The notes: generated from the letters alone by a model not told the origin. Counted from the first letter of the stretch, positions 1-9,153 are shown. The stretch: DNA of 64,000 nucleotides from Micromonospora peucetia (GCF_900091625.1 NZ_FMIC01000002.1:2790001-2854000), one strand, 5' to 3'. Numbers and translations: made by a program.

Positions 1-40
1 CACGCTGAGCGTGATCCGCTCCTGCCGCTGAGGCCCGACT

Positions 41-152
41 CGTCGCCCGCGACCGGCTCGTCGGCCCTCGTCGCCCGCGACCGGTTTGTCGGCCCTTGCC
101 GCCCGCGACCACACCGGTTCGTCGGCCGTCGCCGCCCGCGACCGCATCGGCG
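41..152. repeat. 28-bp tandem repeat array, about four units
   Basis: Two near-identical 28-bp units (41-68 and 69-96) are followed by two diverged units (97-128 and from 129). All share the core GCCCGCGACC and a GTCGGCC segment. The array lies just downstream of the last immunity gene of the toxin locus. There is no spacer-repeat alternation. Positions 1-40 and 153-190 show no convincing gene. Confidence 0.7.
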
Positions 153-190
153 TCAACCCCGCAGCCGACGGTTCGGCCCGCCGGCCGGCC

Positions 191-706
191 TCACCTGAGC
201 TGGCTGATCACCAGCGGCCACCAGGCGTCCGGGGCAAACGCGGCACGGTCGATGCTCTCCAGGACCGTGCGTAGCGTCTCCGCCCGTTCGGCCCGGCCCG
301 GTTGGCCCTCGTCGGCCTCCACGAAGAGCGCGAACTGGTAGATGAACTCGACGAAGGTGCGGAAGTTGCTGTTGACGGCCTGGATGTCCTGCTGCTCCAG
401 GTCGAACTGGAGGATGTCGCCGGTCTTCGGGTCCAGCACGTAGAGCAGGTCGGGGTTGTCGGCGACCGCGCCCACCACGATCAGCCGGAGGTCCAGCGAG
501 CCGTCCTCGGTGCTCAGCTGGATCGTGTCGAACAGCTCGATGTCGCCTTCGAGGAAGGCGGTGTAGACGACCGCCACGTCGAGCGGGATCTCGTCGCCGG
601 CGGGCAGCATGTCGGGGGCGAATCCCCCCTCCAACCACGCCTCGCGCGGGTACGGGATGAGCTCGTCCTCGCTCCACAGTGAGCGGAACCGGGGGTCAGC
701 GGCCAT
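191..706 (-). CDS. SUKH-like (probably SUKH-4) immunity protein
   Basis: A protein of 171 residues with the character of SUKH (SMI1/KNR4) immunity proteins, which bind and block nuclease or deaminase toxins in the cytosol. It is acidic, has no signal peptide or membrane segment, and has an early FAPDMLP and GDIELFD region and a late WWPLVISQL end typical of SUKH-4 proteins as I remember them. It starts at an ATG 36 bp downstream of the other immunity gene and is the last gene of the locus. The family call rests on overall pattern and context rather than on a decisive motif. Confidence 0.6.
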   Translation of the reverse strand: MAADPRFRSLWSEDELIPYPREAWLEGGFAPDMLPAGDEIPLDVAVVYTAFLEGDIELFDTIQLSTEDGSLDLRLIVVGAVADNPDLLYVLDPKTGDILQFDLEQQDIQAVNSNFRTFVEFIYQFALFVEADEGQPGRAERAETLRTVLESIDRAAFAPDAWWPLVISQLR

Positions 707-742
707 CGGTGTTCCTTCGCATTCTCGGCGGGACGGTGCTTG

Positions 743-1366
743 TCAGGAGACGATGCCCGCGGTCACCAGCAGGCGCAGCCAGGTGTCCGCGTACTGCCCC
801 TGGAACCGGCCCTTGCGTACCCGCTGCTCCCGGACCCCGGGCCCCAGGATGGTGTCGACCATCTGCGGGTATTTCTCGCCCAGCACGTACTCGTCGAAGA
901 AGGTGACGATGTCGGGGGCGAGGACGTGGATGTCGACGTCCTCGTCGGGGTGCTCGTAGAGAAAGACGTAGTCGTCCGGGTCGATGTGATAGACGTCGCC
1001 CTCTTCAAGGTCGAGCGAGATGCCCTCGCCGCCGTCGATCTCGTCGCGCAGCCGGGGCGGGACGCTGTGCAGCTCGCAGCCGATCGACAGGGCGGGGCCC
1101 AGCGGATCGTGCGGATTGTCCGGCCGGGCCTGGAAGGCGGCCGCGCTGCCGATCTCGGCTGGCTGCTCGAACCGGAAGTTGCTGCCTTCGATCTTGCCGA
1201 TGATGCGGAACACCTCGAACGTGCCCTCGGGTACGCCGGGAAGAGGCTCAAGGGCGGCCCCGTCGACGAGGACGACGCCGAAACCGTGCTCCGCCTCCAG
1301 TTCCCTGAGTCGTTCGAACCTGGTGCGGATCCGGTCGAGCTTGGCCGCCATCGCGTCACTCGTCAC
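743..1366 (-). CDS. SUKH-like immunity protein next to the HNH toxin
   Basis: A protein of 207 residues, probably the cognate immunity factor of the upstream nuclease. Its GTG start overlaps the toxin stop codon as GTGA, so translation of toxin and antidote is coupled. The N-terminus is a charged helix. The central part carries GDVYHIDPDDYVFLYEHPDED, an acidic strand-rich stretch of the kind seen in SMI1/KNR4 folds, and the end is TWLRLLVTAG. It has no membrane segment and should be cytosolic. Pairing with the toxin is inferred from position. A second immunity-like gene follows, so the locus has two antidotes for one visible toxin. Confidence 0.6.
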   Translation of the reverse strand: MTSDAMAAKLDRIRTRFERLRELEAEHGFGVVLVDGAALEPLPGVPEGTFEVFRIIGKIEGSNFRFEQPAEIGSAAAFQARPDNPHDPLGPALSIGCELHSVPPRLRDEIDGGEGISLDLEEGDVYHIDPDDYVFLYEHPDEDVDIHVLAPDIVTFFDEYVLGEKYPQMVDTILGPGVREQRVRKGRFQGQYADTWLRLLVTAGIVS

Positions 1367-1953
1367 GGGATCACCTTCACTATTACCGGAGTCCCCTCGG
1401 GCACGTCCTTGAGCGCCTGGCCGATCTCCCGGCCGATCTCCCGGTTGGTCCAGGCATCCATCAACCGGAGGTTATCGTACGAATCCTTGCCACCCAGTTG
1501 CAGCTCGTGCACGTGGTCGGGGTCGAGTGTCACGCCGGGCCCGGTCACCGGGTGCTTCTTGGGATTCTTGCCCCGGTACAGGGCCTTGACCAGCTCCTTG
1601 TTGCTCACGTAGTTCTGGCCCTTGTTCAGCCGTCGGATCACCCGGTCCCGGTAGACGGTGGTCAGCTTCCGGGTGCCCGGCTTCTTCGGGTCCTTGTGTT
1701 CCACCTGCTTGCGTTTCGGCTTGGTCTTGACCAGCTTGCCCTCCTGGCCGAGCCGCACCAGGTCCGCGGCCTTGCGGTCGAAGTCCTTCTTGACGAAGTC
1801 CGTCCGGTTGCGCAGCACCAGGACGGCAGGCCCCTTGGGCTTGCCTCCCCCCTTGGCGGTCCGGAAGACGTCCGCGTTCTCCAGGTACGCCGAGACGAGC
1901 TTCGCGCCCTTGGCCTGGGTCTGCCGAGGCGGGGACGTCCGTCGATTAGGCAT
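1363..1953 (-). CDS. HNH-family nuclease toxin domain as a stand-alone ORF
   Basis: A very basic protein of 196 residues whose last third holds DPDHVHELQLGG (about 145-156), then DNLRLMD and a conserved N170. This is the DHxxELQxGG...N arrangement of HNH/treble-clef toxin domains at the ends of polymorphic toxins. H147 is the likely metal or base residue. It starts at an ATG whose first 8 bases overlap the end of the upstream WXG100-like ORF (shared segment ATGCCTAA). Such domains are normally fused to the secretion domain, but here the two lie in different frames. The target would be DNA or RNA of competitor cells. Function is inferred from motif and context. Confidence 0.7.
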   Translation of the reverse strand: MPNRRTSPPRQTQAKGAKLVSAYLENADVFRTAKGGGKPKGPAVLVLRNRTDFVKKDFDRKAADLVRLGQEGKLVKTKPKRKQVEHKDPKKPGTRKLTTVYRDRVIRRLNKGQNYVSNKELVKALYRGKNPKKHPVTGPGVTLDPDHVHELQLGGKDSYDNLRLMDAWTNREIGREIGQALKDVPEGTPVIVKVIP

Positions 1954-2440
1954 TGAGCACCGTGTCCACGGCCATGCCGATGAGCTGGTCGATGATGAAC
2001 CCGGTGATCATCTTGAAGATCGGGATCTGGAGGAGGGACGCCCCGAAGGTGACCGCCGCCGTCACGATCGCCTGCGCGATCTGGATCGCCAGCAGGGCCA
2101 GTTGGATGATCACCTGGATCTTCAGGACCAGCACCACGCCCGCCGCGACCATCAACCCGATGCCGATGACGGTCGCCGGGCGGGCGGCATCGGCGACGTT
2201 GCGCGCGGCCGACTCGCCGTCGTTCCACTCACCGGCGAAGGCGGTGAAGCTCTCACCCCGGTTGTTGTCGAGGATCGTTCGGGCCGCCGTCTCCAGCTGC
2301 GCGACCGACCCGGAGATCTGGCCGGCCATGCCGGTCCACTCCCCGGCGAGCTGGAAGATCGCCGTCTCGTCGGACTGGGGCCACTCGTAGCCCAGCATCG
2401 AGAGCAGGGAGGCGAGCTCGCCCGGAATCGTCAGACCCAC
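1946..2440 (-). CDS. WXG100-like N-terminal secretion domain with membrane helices
   Basis: A protein of 164 residues. It opens with MGLTIPGELASLLSMLG followed by YEWPQSDE and AGEW, the pattern of the WXG100-like domain that begins CpnT-type toxins in actinobacteria. A second tryptophan-containing helix (FAGEWND) follows. From about residue 85 it is almost wholly hydrophobic (several helices with AAGVVLVL, QLALLAIQIAQAIV, AAVTFGASLL). In homologous systems this module brings the toxin to the type VII secretion machine. The ORF stops at TAA inside the toxin start, so it lacks a toxin domain of its own. Confidence 0.65.
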   Translation of the reverse strand: MGLTIPGELASLLSMLGYEWPQSDETAIFQLAGEWTGMAGQISGSVAQLETAARTILDNNRGESFTAFAGEWNDGESAARNVADAARPATVIGIGLMVAAGVVLVLKIQVIIQLALLAIQIAQAIVTAAVTFGASLLQIPIFKMITGFIIDQLIGMAVDTVLNA

Positions 2441-2467
2441 CGCGACTCCTTTCGTAGGTCGGGCGGC

Positions 2468-2794
2468 TCAGCCGCCCAGCGAGCCGAGGATCGAGCGGAA
2501 GGACGCGGCCGCGTCATCCTCGACGGCGCGGTAGCTCTCGGCCATCCCGCGCAGCCTGTCGACGTAGCTCTCCAGCTCGGTGATGTTGGTGCCGAGGCAC
2601 TCGGCCAGCGCCTCCACGCACGCCTGGTGGGCGATGCCCAGCAGCGACCCGATGTCGTCGCCGCCGAAGGCTGCGGCGTAGCCGCCGACCGACGCCTGGA
2701 AGCCCTCGAAGACCTGGCGGACGGACTCCTTGGCCTGTTCCAGCTCGTCCGCGCCGCGACCCAGCGCGTCGATGTCGACGTCGAGGCTCTCCAC
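2468..2794 (-). CDS. Small WXG100/EspC-like secretion partner
   Basis: A helical protein of 108 residues starting at GTG, with a central FGGDDIG turn in place of WxG and the motif YRAVE (Y-x-x-x-E) near the C-terminus. That matches the general type VII secretion signal. The gene lies 2 bp after the YbaB-like gene and just before the toxin N-domain. It probably forms a helical-bundle partner for the secreted toxin. No ESX core components (EccC, EccD, MycP) lie in the window, so the secretion machine must be elsewhere. Confidence 0.6.
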   Translation of the reverse strand: MESLDVDIDALGRGADELEQAKESVRQVFEGFQASVGGYAAAFGGDDIGSLLGIAHQACVEALAECLGTNITELESYVDRLRGMAESYRAVEDDAAASFRSILGSLGG

Positions 2795-2796
2795 GC

Positions 2797-3213
2797 TCAG
2801 CTCCTGTGCAGTTTGCGCATGGTCTCACTGACGGCCTGGCTGATCTCCCGCATCTGCCGCAGGCCCTGGTCCTGGAGACGTTCGACGGTGGCGGTCACCG
2901 CAGCGAGGTCAGGCATCGACTCGGTGGCGGCGGCCCCGTCGTCCTGACCGTCGAGCGCCGCGTTGACTGCCTGGCGCAGCTCGGCGGCGAGGTATTCCGA
3001 GCCCTCCCGGAGCACCCGGGGGTCGATGTCGATGGCGCTGACCCGACCGTCGGTGCCAAGGGTGACCCGGATCCGGCCATCGGCGGCCTCGGCCACCGAC
3101 TCCGCCCGCTCCCGAGGCGCTGCGGTGCCGCTCACCTCGCGCAGCGCGGCCCGTGTCTGCGCCAGTTGCTGTTCCAGGGCGCTCTCACCCAGCATGCCGC
3201 CTCCCCAAGACAA
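2797..3213 (-). CDS. YbaB/EbfC-family protein of the toxin locus
   Basis: A protein of 138 residues. It has an N-terminal coiled helix (ALEQQLAQTRAALREV), a beta region with RIRVTLGTDGRVSAIDIDP, and then LAAELRQAVNAAL. This is the fold signature of YbaB/EbfC nucleoid-associated proteins. It differs from the housekeeping YbaB, which sits beside recR. In actinobacterial toxin loci a YbaB-like gene often precedes WXG100 genes and may act as a chaperone or regulator. It is the first gene of the transcription unit. The start could be M1 or M7. Confidence 0.7.
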   Translation of the reverse strand: MSWGGGMLGESALEQQLAQTRAALREVSGTAAPRERAESVAEAADGRIRVTLGTDGRVSAIDIDPRVLREGSEYLAAELRQAVNAALDGQDDGAAATESMPDLAAVTATVERLQDQGLRQMREISQAVSETMRKLHRS

Positions 3214-3354
3214 GCCGTGCCGAACCGTTCCAGACTAACGGTCAGCCGCAATCCGGCCGTGACCCGTCTCAACTGGCCGCCCGGCTGGCCGGATTCGAGC
3301 GCCCCGGTCCCCAGTGGCCGGACGCCCCGCCGGCACCGGTGACCGCGGGTGCGA

Positions 3355-4599
3355 TCAGCCGCGCAGGTGGCCGTTCCCGGTGACCACGTACTTGGTGGAG
3401 GTCAGCTCGGGCAGGCCCATCGGGCCCCGGGCGTGCAGTTTCTGCGTGGAGATGCCGATCTCGGCGCCGAAGCCGAACTCGCCGCCGTCGGTGAACCGGG
3501 TCGAGGCGTTGACCATCACGGCCGCCGCGTCCACCCGGGCCACGAACTCCCGGGCGGCGGTGGTCGAGTCGGTGACGATCGCCTCGGTGTGCCCGGTGCC
3601 GTACCGCCGGATGTGCGCGACCGCCGCGTCGAGCGAGTCGACGACGGCGACCGAGATGTCGGCGGACAGGTATTCGGTGGCGAAGTCCTCGTCGGAGGCG
3701 GGCAGCACCGCGTCGGAGTGGGCGGCGACCCGGCCGTCGCCGTGCACGGTGACGCCCGCGTCGGCGAACGCGGCCAGCATCGGCGGCAGGAAGGCGTCGG
3801 CGACCGCCGCGTGCACGAGCAGCGACTCGGCGGTGTTGCAGGTGGACAGTCGCTGGGTCTTCGCGTTCAGTGCGATCGCGACGGCCTTGGCCAGGTCGGC
3901 GGCGGCGTCGACGTAGACGTGGCAGTTGCCCACGCCGGTCTCGATCACCGGCACGGTGGACTCCTCCACCACGGTGCGGATCAGGGACGCGCCGCCGCGC
4001 GGGATCAGCACGTCGACCAGGCCCCGGGCGCGCATCAGCTCCTTGACCGAGTCGCGGCTGCTGGCGTCGAGCAGTTGCACCGCGTCCGCCGGCAGGCCCG
4101 CGTCGGCGACGGCGTCGCGCAGCACCGCGACCAGGGCGGCGTTGGAGTGCGCCGCCGACGACGAGCCGCGCAGCAGCGCCGCGTTGCCGGACTTCAGGCA
4201 GATGCCGGCGGCGTCGACCGTCACGTTCGGCCGGGCCTCGTAGATGATGCCCACCACGCCGAACGGCACCCGGATCTGGCGCAGCTCCAGCCCGTTGGGC
4301 AGGGTCGAGCCCCGGACCACCTCGCCCACCGGGTCCGGCAGCGCGGCCATCTGCCGCAGCGCGTCGGCGATGCCGGCCACCCGCCCCGCGTCGAGGGCGA
4401 GCCGGTCCAGCACGGCCGCGCTCAGCCCGGCCTCCCGCCCGGCCGCCAGGTCCGCCTCGTTGGCGGCCAGGATCTCCGGCGTACGGGCCACCAACGCGTC
4501 GGCCATCGCCACCAGCGCGGCATCCTTGGTCGTACGCGTGGCGACGGCCAGCGCCTCCGCCGCCGTACGCGCCCGTCGGGCCTGCTCGCTCACGCTCAT
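3355..4599 (-). CDS. proA: Gamma-glutamyl phosphate reductase
   Basis: A protein of 414 residues that reduces glutamyl-5-phosphate to glutamate-5-semialdehyde with NADPH, the second step of proline synthesis. It starts at ATG ([12 protein letters not shown]). Visible family segments are [27 protein letters not shown], the catalytic-cysteine region [16 protein letters not shown], and [18 protein letters not shown] with [13 protein letters not shown] at the end. Length is normal. It lies 11 bp downstream of proB, so the two form an operon. The upstream extension of the same frame is an open-frame artifact over proB. Confidence 0.97.
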   Translation of the reverse strand: MSVSEQARRARTAAEALAVATRTTKDAALVAMADALVARTPEILAANEADLAAGREAGLSAAVLDRLALDAGRVAGIADALRQMAALPDPVGEVVRGSTLPNGLELRQIRVPFGVVGIIYEARPNVTVDAAGICLKSGNAALLRGSSSAAHSNAALVAVLRDAVADAGLPADAVQLLDASSRDSVKELMRARGLVDVLIPRGGASLIRTVVEESTVPVIETGVGNCHVYVDAAADLAKAVAIALNAKTQRLSTCNTAESLLVHAAVADAFLPPMLAAFADAGVTVHGDGRVAAHSDAVLPASDEDFATEYLSADISVAVVDSLDAAVAHIRRYGTGHTEAIVTDSTTAAREFVARVDAAAVMVNASTRFTDGGEFGFGAEIGISTQKLHARGPMGLPELTSTKYVVTGNGHLRG

Positions 4600-4610
4600 C
4601 GCCGCACTCC

Positions 4611-5720
4611 TCACAGCAGTACCAGGTCGTCGCGGTGGACGACCTCCCGTTCGTACGCCGGGCCGAGCGCCGCGGCGAGTTCCGTGGTGGACCGGCCGAG
4701 CAGCCCGGGCAGCTCGACCGCGTCGTAGTTGACCAGCCCTCGGGCGACCGGTGCGCCCCCGGCGTCCACCAGGTCGACCGGGTCGCCGGCGGTGAACGCC
4801 CCGTCCACGGCCGTGATCCCGGCGGGCAGCAGCGACTTGCGTCGATCCACCACCGCCGCGACCGCACCCGGGTCGAGGTGCAGCCGCCCCCGGGGCGAGG
4901 TGGCGTGGGCCAGCCAGAACAGCCGGGCCGTCGGGCGCCGGCGGCTCGGGTGGAACAGGGTGCCGACGGGCTCGCCGGCCAGCGCCGGGGCGGCCAGCGG
5001 CGCGGCGGTCAGCACCACCGGGATGCCGAAGCCGGTGGCGATCCGGGCCGCCTCCACCTTGGTGACCATGCCGCCGGTGCCCACCCCGGCCCGGCCGGCG
5101 CCCCCGACCTCGACCCCGGTGAGGTCCCGCTCGTCGTGCACCTCGCTGATCCGGCTGGAGCCCGGCCGGGCGGGGTCGCCGGTCCAGAGGGCGTCCACGT
5201 CCGAGAGGAGCACCAGCAGGTCGGCGTGGACCAGGGCGGCGACGAGGGCGGCCAGCCGGTCGTTGTCGCCGAACCGGATCTCCTCGGTGGCGACCGTGTC
5301 GTTCTCGTTGACGATCGGCACCGCCCGCAGGTCGAGCAGCTTGCGCAGGGTCCGGTACGCGTTGCGGTAGTGCGCCCGCCGGGTCACGTCGTCGACGGTG
5401 AGCAGGACCTGCCCGACGGTCAGCCCGTGGCGGGCGAAGGCCGACGCGTACCGGCCGATCAGCAGGCCCTGCCCGACGCTGGCGGCGGCCTGCTGGGTGG
5501 CCAGGTCGCGCGGACGCCGGGACAGCCCCAGCGGCGCGAGGCCGGCGGCGATCGCGCCGGAGCTGACCAGTACGACCTCCCGGCCCTCGGCGGCGAGCGC
5601 GCCCAGGGTGCCGACGAGCGCGTCGACCCGCTCGTCGTCCAGCCCGCCGGTCGCGGTGGTCAACGAGGAGGATCCGATCTTGACGACGACCCGCCGGGCC
5701 GCCGTGACTACGTCGCGCAC
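4611..5720 (-). CDS. proB: Glutamate 5-kinase with C-terminal PUA domain
   Basis: A protein of 369 residues that phosphorylates glutamate to start proline synthesis. The GTG start ([20 protein letters not shown]) puts the amino-acid-kinase motif KIGSSSL at the N-terminus. [23 protein letters not shown] and LLSDVDALW follow in order. The last 100 residues resemble the PUA domain ([20 protein letters not shown]). The obgE-rpmA genes that often precede proB are absent, and the upstream neighbour is divergent. Confidence 0.96.
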   Translation of the reverse strand: MRDVVTAARRVVVKIGSSSLTTATGGLDDERVDALVGTLGALAAEGREVVLVSSGAIAAGLAPLGLSRRPRDLATQQAAASVGQGLLIGRYASAFARHGLTVGQVLLTVDDVTRRAHYRNAYRTLRKLLDLRAVPIVNENDTVATEEIRFGDNDRLAALVAALVHADLLVLLSDVDALWTGDPARPGSSRISEVHDERDLTGVEVGGAGRAGVGTGGMVTKVEAARIATGFGIPVVLTAAPLAAPALAGEPVGTLFHPSRRRPTARLFWLAHATSPRGRLHLDPGAVAAVVDRRKSLLPAGITAVDGAFTAGDPVDLVDAGGAPVARGLVNYDAVELPGLLGRSTTELAAALGPAYEREVVHRDDLVLL

Positions 5721-5781
5721 CCGCCCATTCTGCGTGGTCGGTCCCGGCCCGCCCCGGCGCGTTCCCATATCGTGGCCGGTC

Positions 5782-6093
5782 GTGAGACCTGACGAGTACG
5801 TGGAGGCGGTGCTGGAACTGGTCGAGCGGATCCCGCCCGGCCGGGTGATGTCGTACGGGGCGGTCGCCGACGCGTTGGCCGAACGCTCGGGGCGGGCGTC
5901 GGCCCGGCTGGTCGGCACGATCATGGCCCGGCACGGTGGGGGAGTGCCCTGGCACCGGGTGGTGAACTCGGCCGGCCGGCTGCCGCCCGGTCACGAGCGG
6001 GAGGCGCGGGCCCGGCTGCGCGCCGAGGGGACGCCGCTGCGCGGCGACGGGGTGGACATGGGGGCGAGCTGGTCCCCTGAGGAGGGGATGTGA
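5782..6093 (+). CDS. Alkyltransferase-like protein (ATL) with PWHR in the active site
   Basis: A protein of 103 residues starting at GTG. It matches the DNA-binding half of O6-alkylguanine-DNA alkyltransferases: [16 protein letters not shown] (helix and arginine finger region) and then [16 protein letters not shown]. The alkyl-acceptor cysteine of PCHRV is replaced by tryptophan (W57), the hallmark of ATL proteins. ATLs bind alkylated guanine and hand lesions to nucleotide excision repair instead of removing the alkyl group. It is divergent from proB and 32 bp ahead of an MFS gene. Confidence 0.9.
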   Translation: MRPDEYVEAVLELVERIPPGRVMSYGAVADALAERSGRASARLVGTIMARHGGGVPWHRVVNSAGRLPPGHEREARARLRAEGTPLRGDGVDMGASWSPEEGM

Positions 6094-6125
6094 CCCGCGC
6101 CATAACGTGAGTAACATTCGGCGGC

Positions 6126-7541
6126 ATGAACGCGCCGTCGGGTGGAGTTGGGCCGGTCCCTGGCGTGCTGCCGCGCCGGGTGCACGCCGGTTACGCGCTC
6201 GGCTCGCTGGCCACCGGCGCGTTCGGCACCGTGCCCGGCCTGCTCCTGCTGCCTTACCTGACCGACACCCTCGGCGTCGCGGCGGGCGCGGCGGCCCTGC
6301 TGGTGCTCCTGCCGAAGGCGTGGGACGTGCTGGTCAACCCGGTCGCCGGCCGGATCTCCGACCGCACCCGGTCGCGCTGGGGTGCCCGCCGGCCGTACCT
6401 GCTGGGCGCCGGGCTCGCCCTCGGCGTGCTCTTCGCCGCCATCTTCGCCGCGCCGTTCGGCACCGGGCCGGCCGCCGGGGCGTACGTGGCGGTCGCCTTC
6501 CTCGCCACCGCCACCGCGTTCGCCTTCTTCCAGGTGCCGTACGTGGCGATGCCGGCCGAGCTGACCGGCGACTACGCCGAACGTACCCGGCTGATGAGCT
6601 GGCGGATCGCGGTGCTGGCGCTGGCCATCCTGGTCTCCGGCGCGGTGGCCCCGCTGGTGCGCGACGCCGGTGGCGGGGGCGTCGGGGGGCACCGCTGGAT
6701 GGGGCTCTTCGTCGCCGCTCTGATCGTGCTCGGCGCGCTCGGCGCGTTCCTCGGCACCCGGTCCGCGCCCGGCGCCACGGTGGGGGAGAACGAGCCGACG
6801 CTGCGCGCCCAGCTCACCGTCGCTGCCCGCAACCGGCCGTTCCGGGCGCTGCTGGTCTGCTTCGTGGTGCAGTCCGCCGGGGTGGCCACCGTCCTAGCCG
6901 GGGTCAACTACTTCGCCGACCAGATCCTGCGCGACCCCGAGGGCGGGCCGACCGTGCTGTTCGCCTGCTTCGTCGGGCCGGCGCTGCTGGTGATGCCGCT
7001 CTGGACCCGGGTCGGTGCGCGGGTCGGCAAGCTCGCCGCCCTGGTGGCCGCGTCGCTGATCTTCGCGGTGGGTGCGCTGGCCCTGGTCGCGGCCCCGGTG
7101 CTGCCCCCGCTCGCGGTCTACCCCCTGGTCGCGCTGATCGGCGTCGGCTATGCCGGGCAGCAGGTGTTCGCCCTCGCCATGCTTCCGGACTGCATCGCGT
7201 ACGACACGGCGCGCACCGGCCGGCGGCAGGCGGGCGTCTTCACCGGGGTCTGGACAGCCGGCGAGACCTTCGGGCTGGCCCTCGGGCCGGGCATCTTCGG
7301 CCTGGTGCTCCAGCTCAGCGGCTACGTCTCCTCCGACACCGGCACGGCGGCGGCCCAGTCCGACACCGCCCGGCTCGGCATCCTGCTCGGCTTCACCGTC
7401 CTGCCCGCCCTCCTGGTGGGCCTGGCGGTCCTCTTCCTCCGCCCCTACGACCTCACTCCGGCCCGCCTCGCCGCCGCCGAGGCCGAGCCCGTTTCCCACC
7501 CCGCCGATCATCCGGTTGTGGTGGGGGACGAGGGCCGCTGA
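6126..7541 (+). CDS. MFS transporter of the GPH (sugar:cation symporter) type
   Basis: A protein of 471 residues with about twelve membrane helices. [23 protein letters not shown] at the start, [28 protein letters not shown] between helices 2 and 3, and [14 protein letters not shown] match the MFS_2/GPH family, which moves sugars or glycosides with cations. It starts at ATG just after the ATL gene and may share its transcript; a PLP-dependent decarboxylase follows 27 bp downstream. The last residues (HPADHPVVV) are encoded by a dispersed repeat. The substrate cannot be read from sequence. Confidence 0.85.
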   Translation: MNAPSGGVGPVPGVLPRRVHAGYALGSLATGAFGTVPGLLLLPYLTDTLGVAAGAAALLVLLPKAWDVLVNPVAGRISDRTRSRWGARRPYLLGAGLALGVLFAAIFAAPFGTGPAAGAYVAVAFLATATAFAFFQVPYVAMPAELTGDYAERTRLMSWRIAVLALAILVSGAVAPLVRDAGGGGVGGHRWMGLFVAALIVLGALGAFLGTRSAPGATVGENEPTLRAQLTVAARNRPFRALLVCFVVQSAGVATVLAGVNYFADQILRDPEGGPTVLFACFVGPALLVMPLWTRVGARVGKLAALVAASLIFAVGALALVAAPVLPPLAVYPLVALIGVGYAGQQVFALAMLPDCIAYDTARTGRRQAGVFTGVWTAGETFGLALGPGIFGLVLQLSGYVSSDTGTAAAQSDTARLGILLGFTVLPALLVGLAVLFLRPYDLTPARLAAAEAEPVSHPADHPVVVGDEGR

Positions 7542-7550
7542 ACCCCACCA
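7500..7550. repeat. Dispersed GATCAT-GGTGGGG repeat overlapping the MFS stop
   Basis: The segment CCGCCGATCATCCGGTTGTG followed by GTGGGG (7501-7526) recurs with two changes at 14180-14205. A short inverted arm, CCCCACC at 7544-7550, can pair with GGTGGGG. The repeat encodes the C-terminal tail of the MFS protein. It looks like a genus-specific extragenic palindromic element that invaded the gene end. Confidence 0.6.
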
Positions 7551-7568
7551 GAAGGGCATCACGACGCC

Positions 7569-9113
7569 ATGATCGACGAGGAAGCTGACCGGCGGGCGCT
7601 GCCCGGGAACGGGTTGCCCGCCGAGCGGGTGCTGGCGGAGGTGCGGGCGCTGCGGGCCGCCGACCGGCCCACCCACGGTGGGCGGCTGTTCGCCTACGTC
7701 TACGACCCGGCGGTGCCGGGGCTCGACGAGCTGGCCGCCGCCGCGTACGCCGGCAGCGCCCACGTCAACGGGCTCGACCCGACCGCCTTCCCGTCGCTGC
7801 TGGCGATGGAGAACGCACTGGTCGGCGCAGCCGCCCGGCTGCTCGGCGGCGGCCCCGGCAGCGCCGCCCCGGACGTCGTCGGCAGCGTCACCAGCGGCGG
7901 CACCGAGTCGCTGATCCTGGCCGTGAAGGCCGCCCGGGACGCCCACCCGGAGATCACCGAACCCCGGATCGTGGTGCCGGCCAGCGCGCACGCCGCGTTC
8001 GCCAAGGCGGCGCACTACCTGCGGGTCGCGGTGGACCCGGTGCCCGTGTCGGCGCGGACGCTGCGGCCGGCCGCAGCCGACGTGGCCGCCGCCATCGGCC
8101 CGGAGACCGTGCTGGTGGTCTGCTCCGCCCCCTCGTACGCGCACGGTGTCGTCGACCCCGTCGCCGAGATCGCTCGGGCGGCGGCCTCGGCCGGGGTGCG
8201 CTGTCACGTGGACGCCTGCTTCGGCGGCTGGACCCTGCCGTACCTGCGCCGGCTCGGGGTGGACGTGCCGCCCTTCGACTTCGCCCTCGCCGGGGTCACC
8301 TCGATCTCGGTGGACCTGCACAAGTACGCGTACGCCCCGAAGGGCGTGTCGGTCCTGCTGCACCGGGATCCGGCGCTGCGCGCCCCGCAGTACTTCGCAT
8401 ACGCGGACTGGCCCGGCTACACGATGGTGAACCCGGTCATCGCCTCCACCCGCTCCGGCGGCCCGATCGCCGCCGCGTACGCCACCCTGCGGCACCTCGG
8501 CGACGACGGGTACCTGCGGCTCGCGGCGGCCACCCGGGACGCCGTGGCCGGCCTGGCCGACGCCGTCCGTACGGTCGACGGGCTGCGGCTGATGGCCGAG
8601 CCGGAGTCGACCGTCGTCTGCTTCACCGCCACCGACCCGGGCCTCGACCTCTTCGTCCTGGTCGACGAGCTGGCCGCCCGGGGCTGGCACACCCAGCCCC
8701 AACAGTCGTACGCCGACCTGCCGCGCAGCGTGCACCTGACGGTGACGGCCGCGGTGGCGCCCCGGGTGGCCGAGTTCGGCCCGGACCTGGCCGACGCGGT
8801 GGCCGCCGCACGGGCGGCCGGGCCGGTCGCGCTCCCCGCCGAACTGCTCGCACTGGCCGGCACGCTGACTCCGGAGGCGCTCACCCCGGACCTGGTCGCC
8901 GGCCTCGCCGCCGGGCTGGGTCTGACCATCCCGACCGACGCCGACGCCGCCCCGGCCGACGCCACCGCCCCGGTTGACGCCGGCACCGCCCCGGCCGGGC
9001 CGCTGCCGGGGCGGACGGCGGTGGTCAACACGCTGCTCGACGCCGCGCCGCCCGCGCTGCGGGAACGGCTGCTGGTGGAGTTCGTCGGCCTGCTGCAACG
9101 CCCCACCTGGTGA
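7569..9113 (+). CDS. PLP-dependent decarboxylase/lyase (sphingosine-1-phosphate lyase or group II decarboxylase fold)
   Basis: A protein of 514 residues of the fold-type I PLP family. VTSGGTESLILAVKAA binds the cofactor phosphate, CHVDACFGGWTLPYL carries the PLP-pairing aspartate, and SVDLHKYAYAPKGVSVLL carries the Schiff-base lysine K252. The order and the ISVDLHKYAYAPKG form fit sphingosine-1-phosphate-lyase-like enzymes better than classical glutamate decarboxylases. An alanine-proline-rich stretch (about 455-480) precedes the C-terminus. It lies 27 bp after the MFS gene, so transporter and enzyme may handle the same compound. Substrate is unknown. Confidence 0.8.
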   Translation: MIDEEADRRALPGNGLPAERVLAEVRALRAADRPTHGGRLFAYVYDPAVPGLDELAAAAYAGSAHVNGLDPTAFPSLLAMENALVGAAARLLGGGPGSAAPDVVGSVTSGGTESLILAVKAARDAHPEITEPRIVVPASAHAAFAKAAHYLRVAVDPVPVSARTLRPAAADVAAAIGPETVLVVCSAPSYAHGVVDPVAEIARAAASAGVRCHVDACFGGWTLPYLRRLGVDVPPFDFALAGVTSISVDLHKYAYAPKGVSVLLHRDPALRAPQYFAYADWPGYTMVNPVIASTRSGGPIAAAYATLRHLGDDGYLRLAAATRDAVAGLADAVRTVDGLRLMAEPESTVVCFTATDPGLDLFVLVDELAARGWHTQPQQSYADLPRSVHLTVTAAVAPRVAEFGPDLADAVAAARAAGPVALPAELLALAGTLTPEALTPDLVAGLAAGLGLTIPTDADAAPADATAPVDAGTAPAGPLPGRTAVVNTLLDAAPPALRERLLVEFVGLLQRPTW

Positions 9114-9153
9114 GCGGCGGCGTCCACCCCGTCGGGTGGACGCCGCCGCCGGA

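Noticed and set aside
41..152. Possible CRISPR array
   Set aside because: Units are contiguous with no unique spacers, and no cas genes are present.
3355..6117. A 920-codon frame reading through proB into proA
   Set aside because: Only the last 414 codons are ProA; the upstream part lies out of frame over proB, which is clearly coding in another frame.
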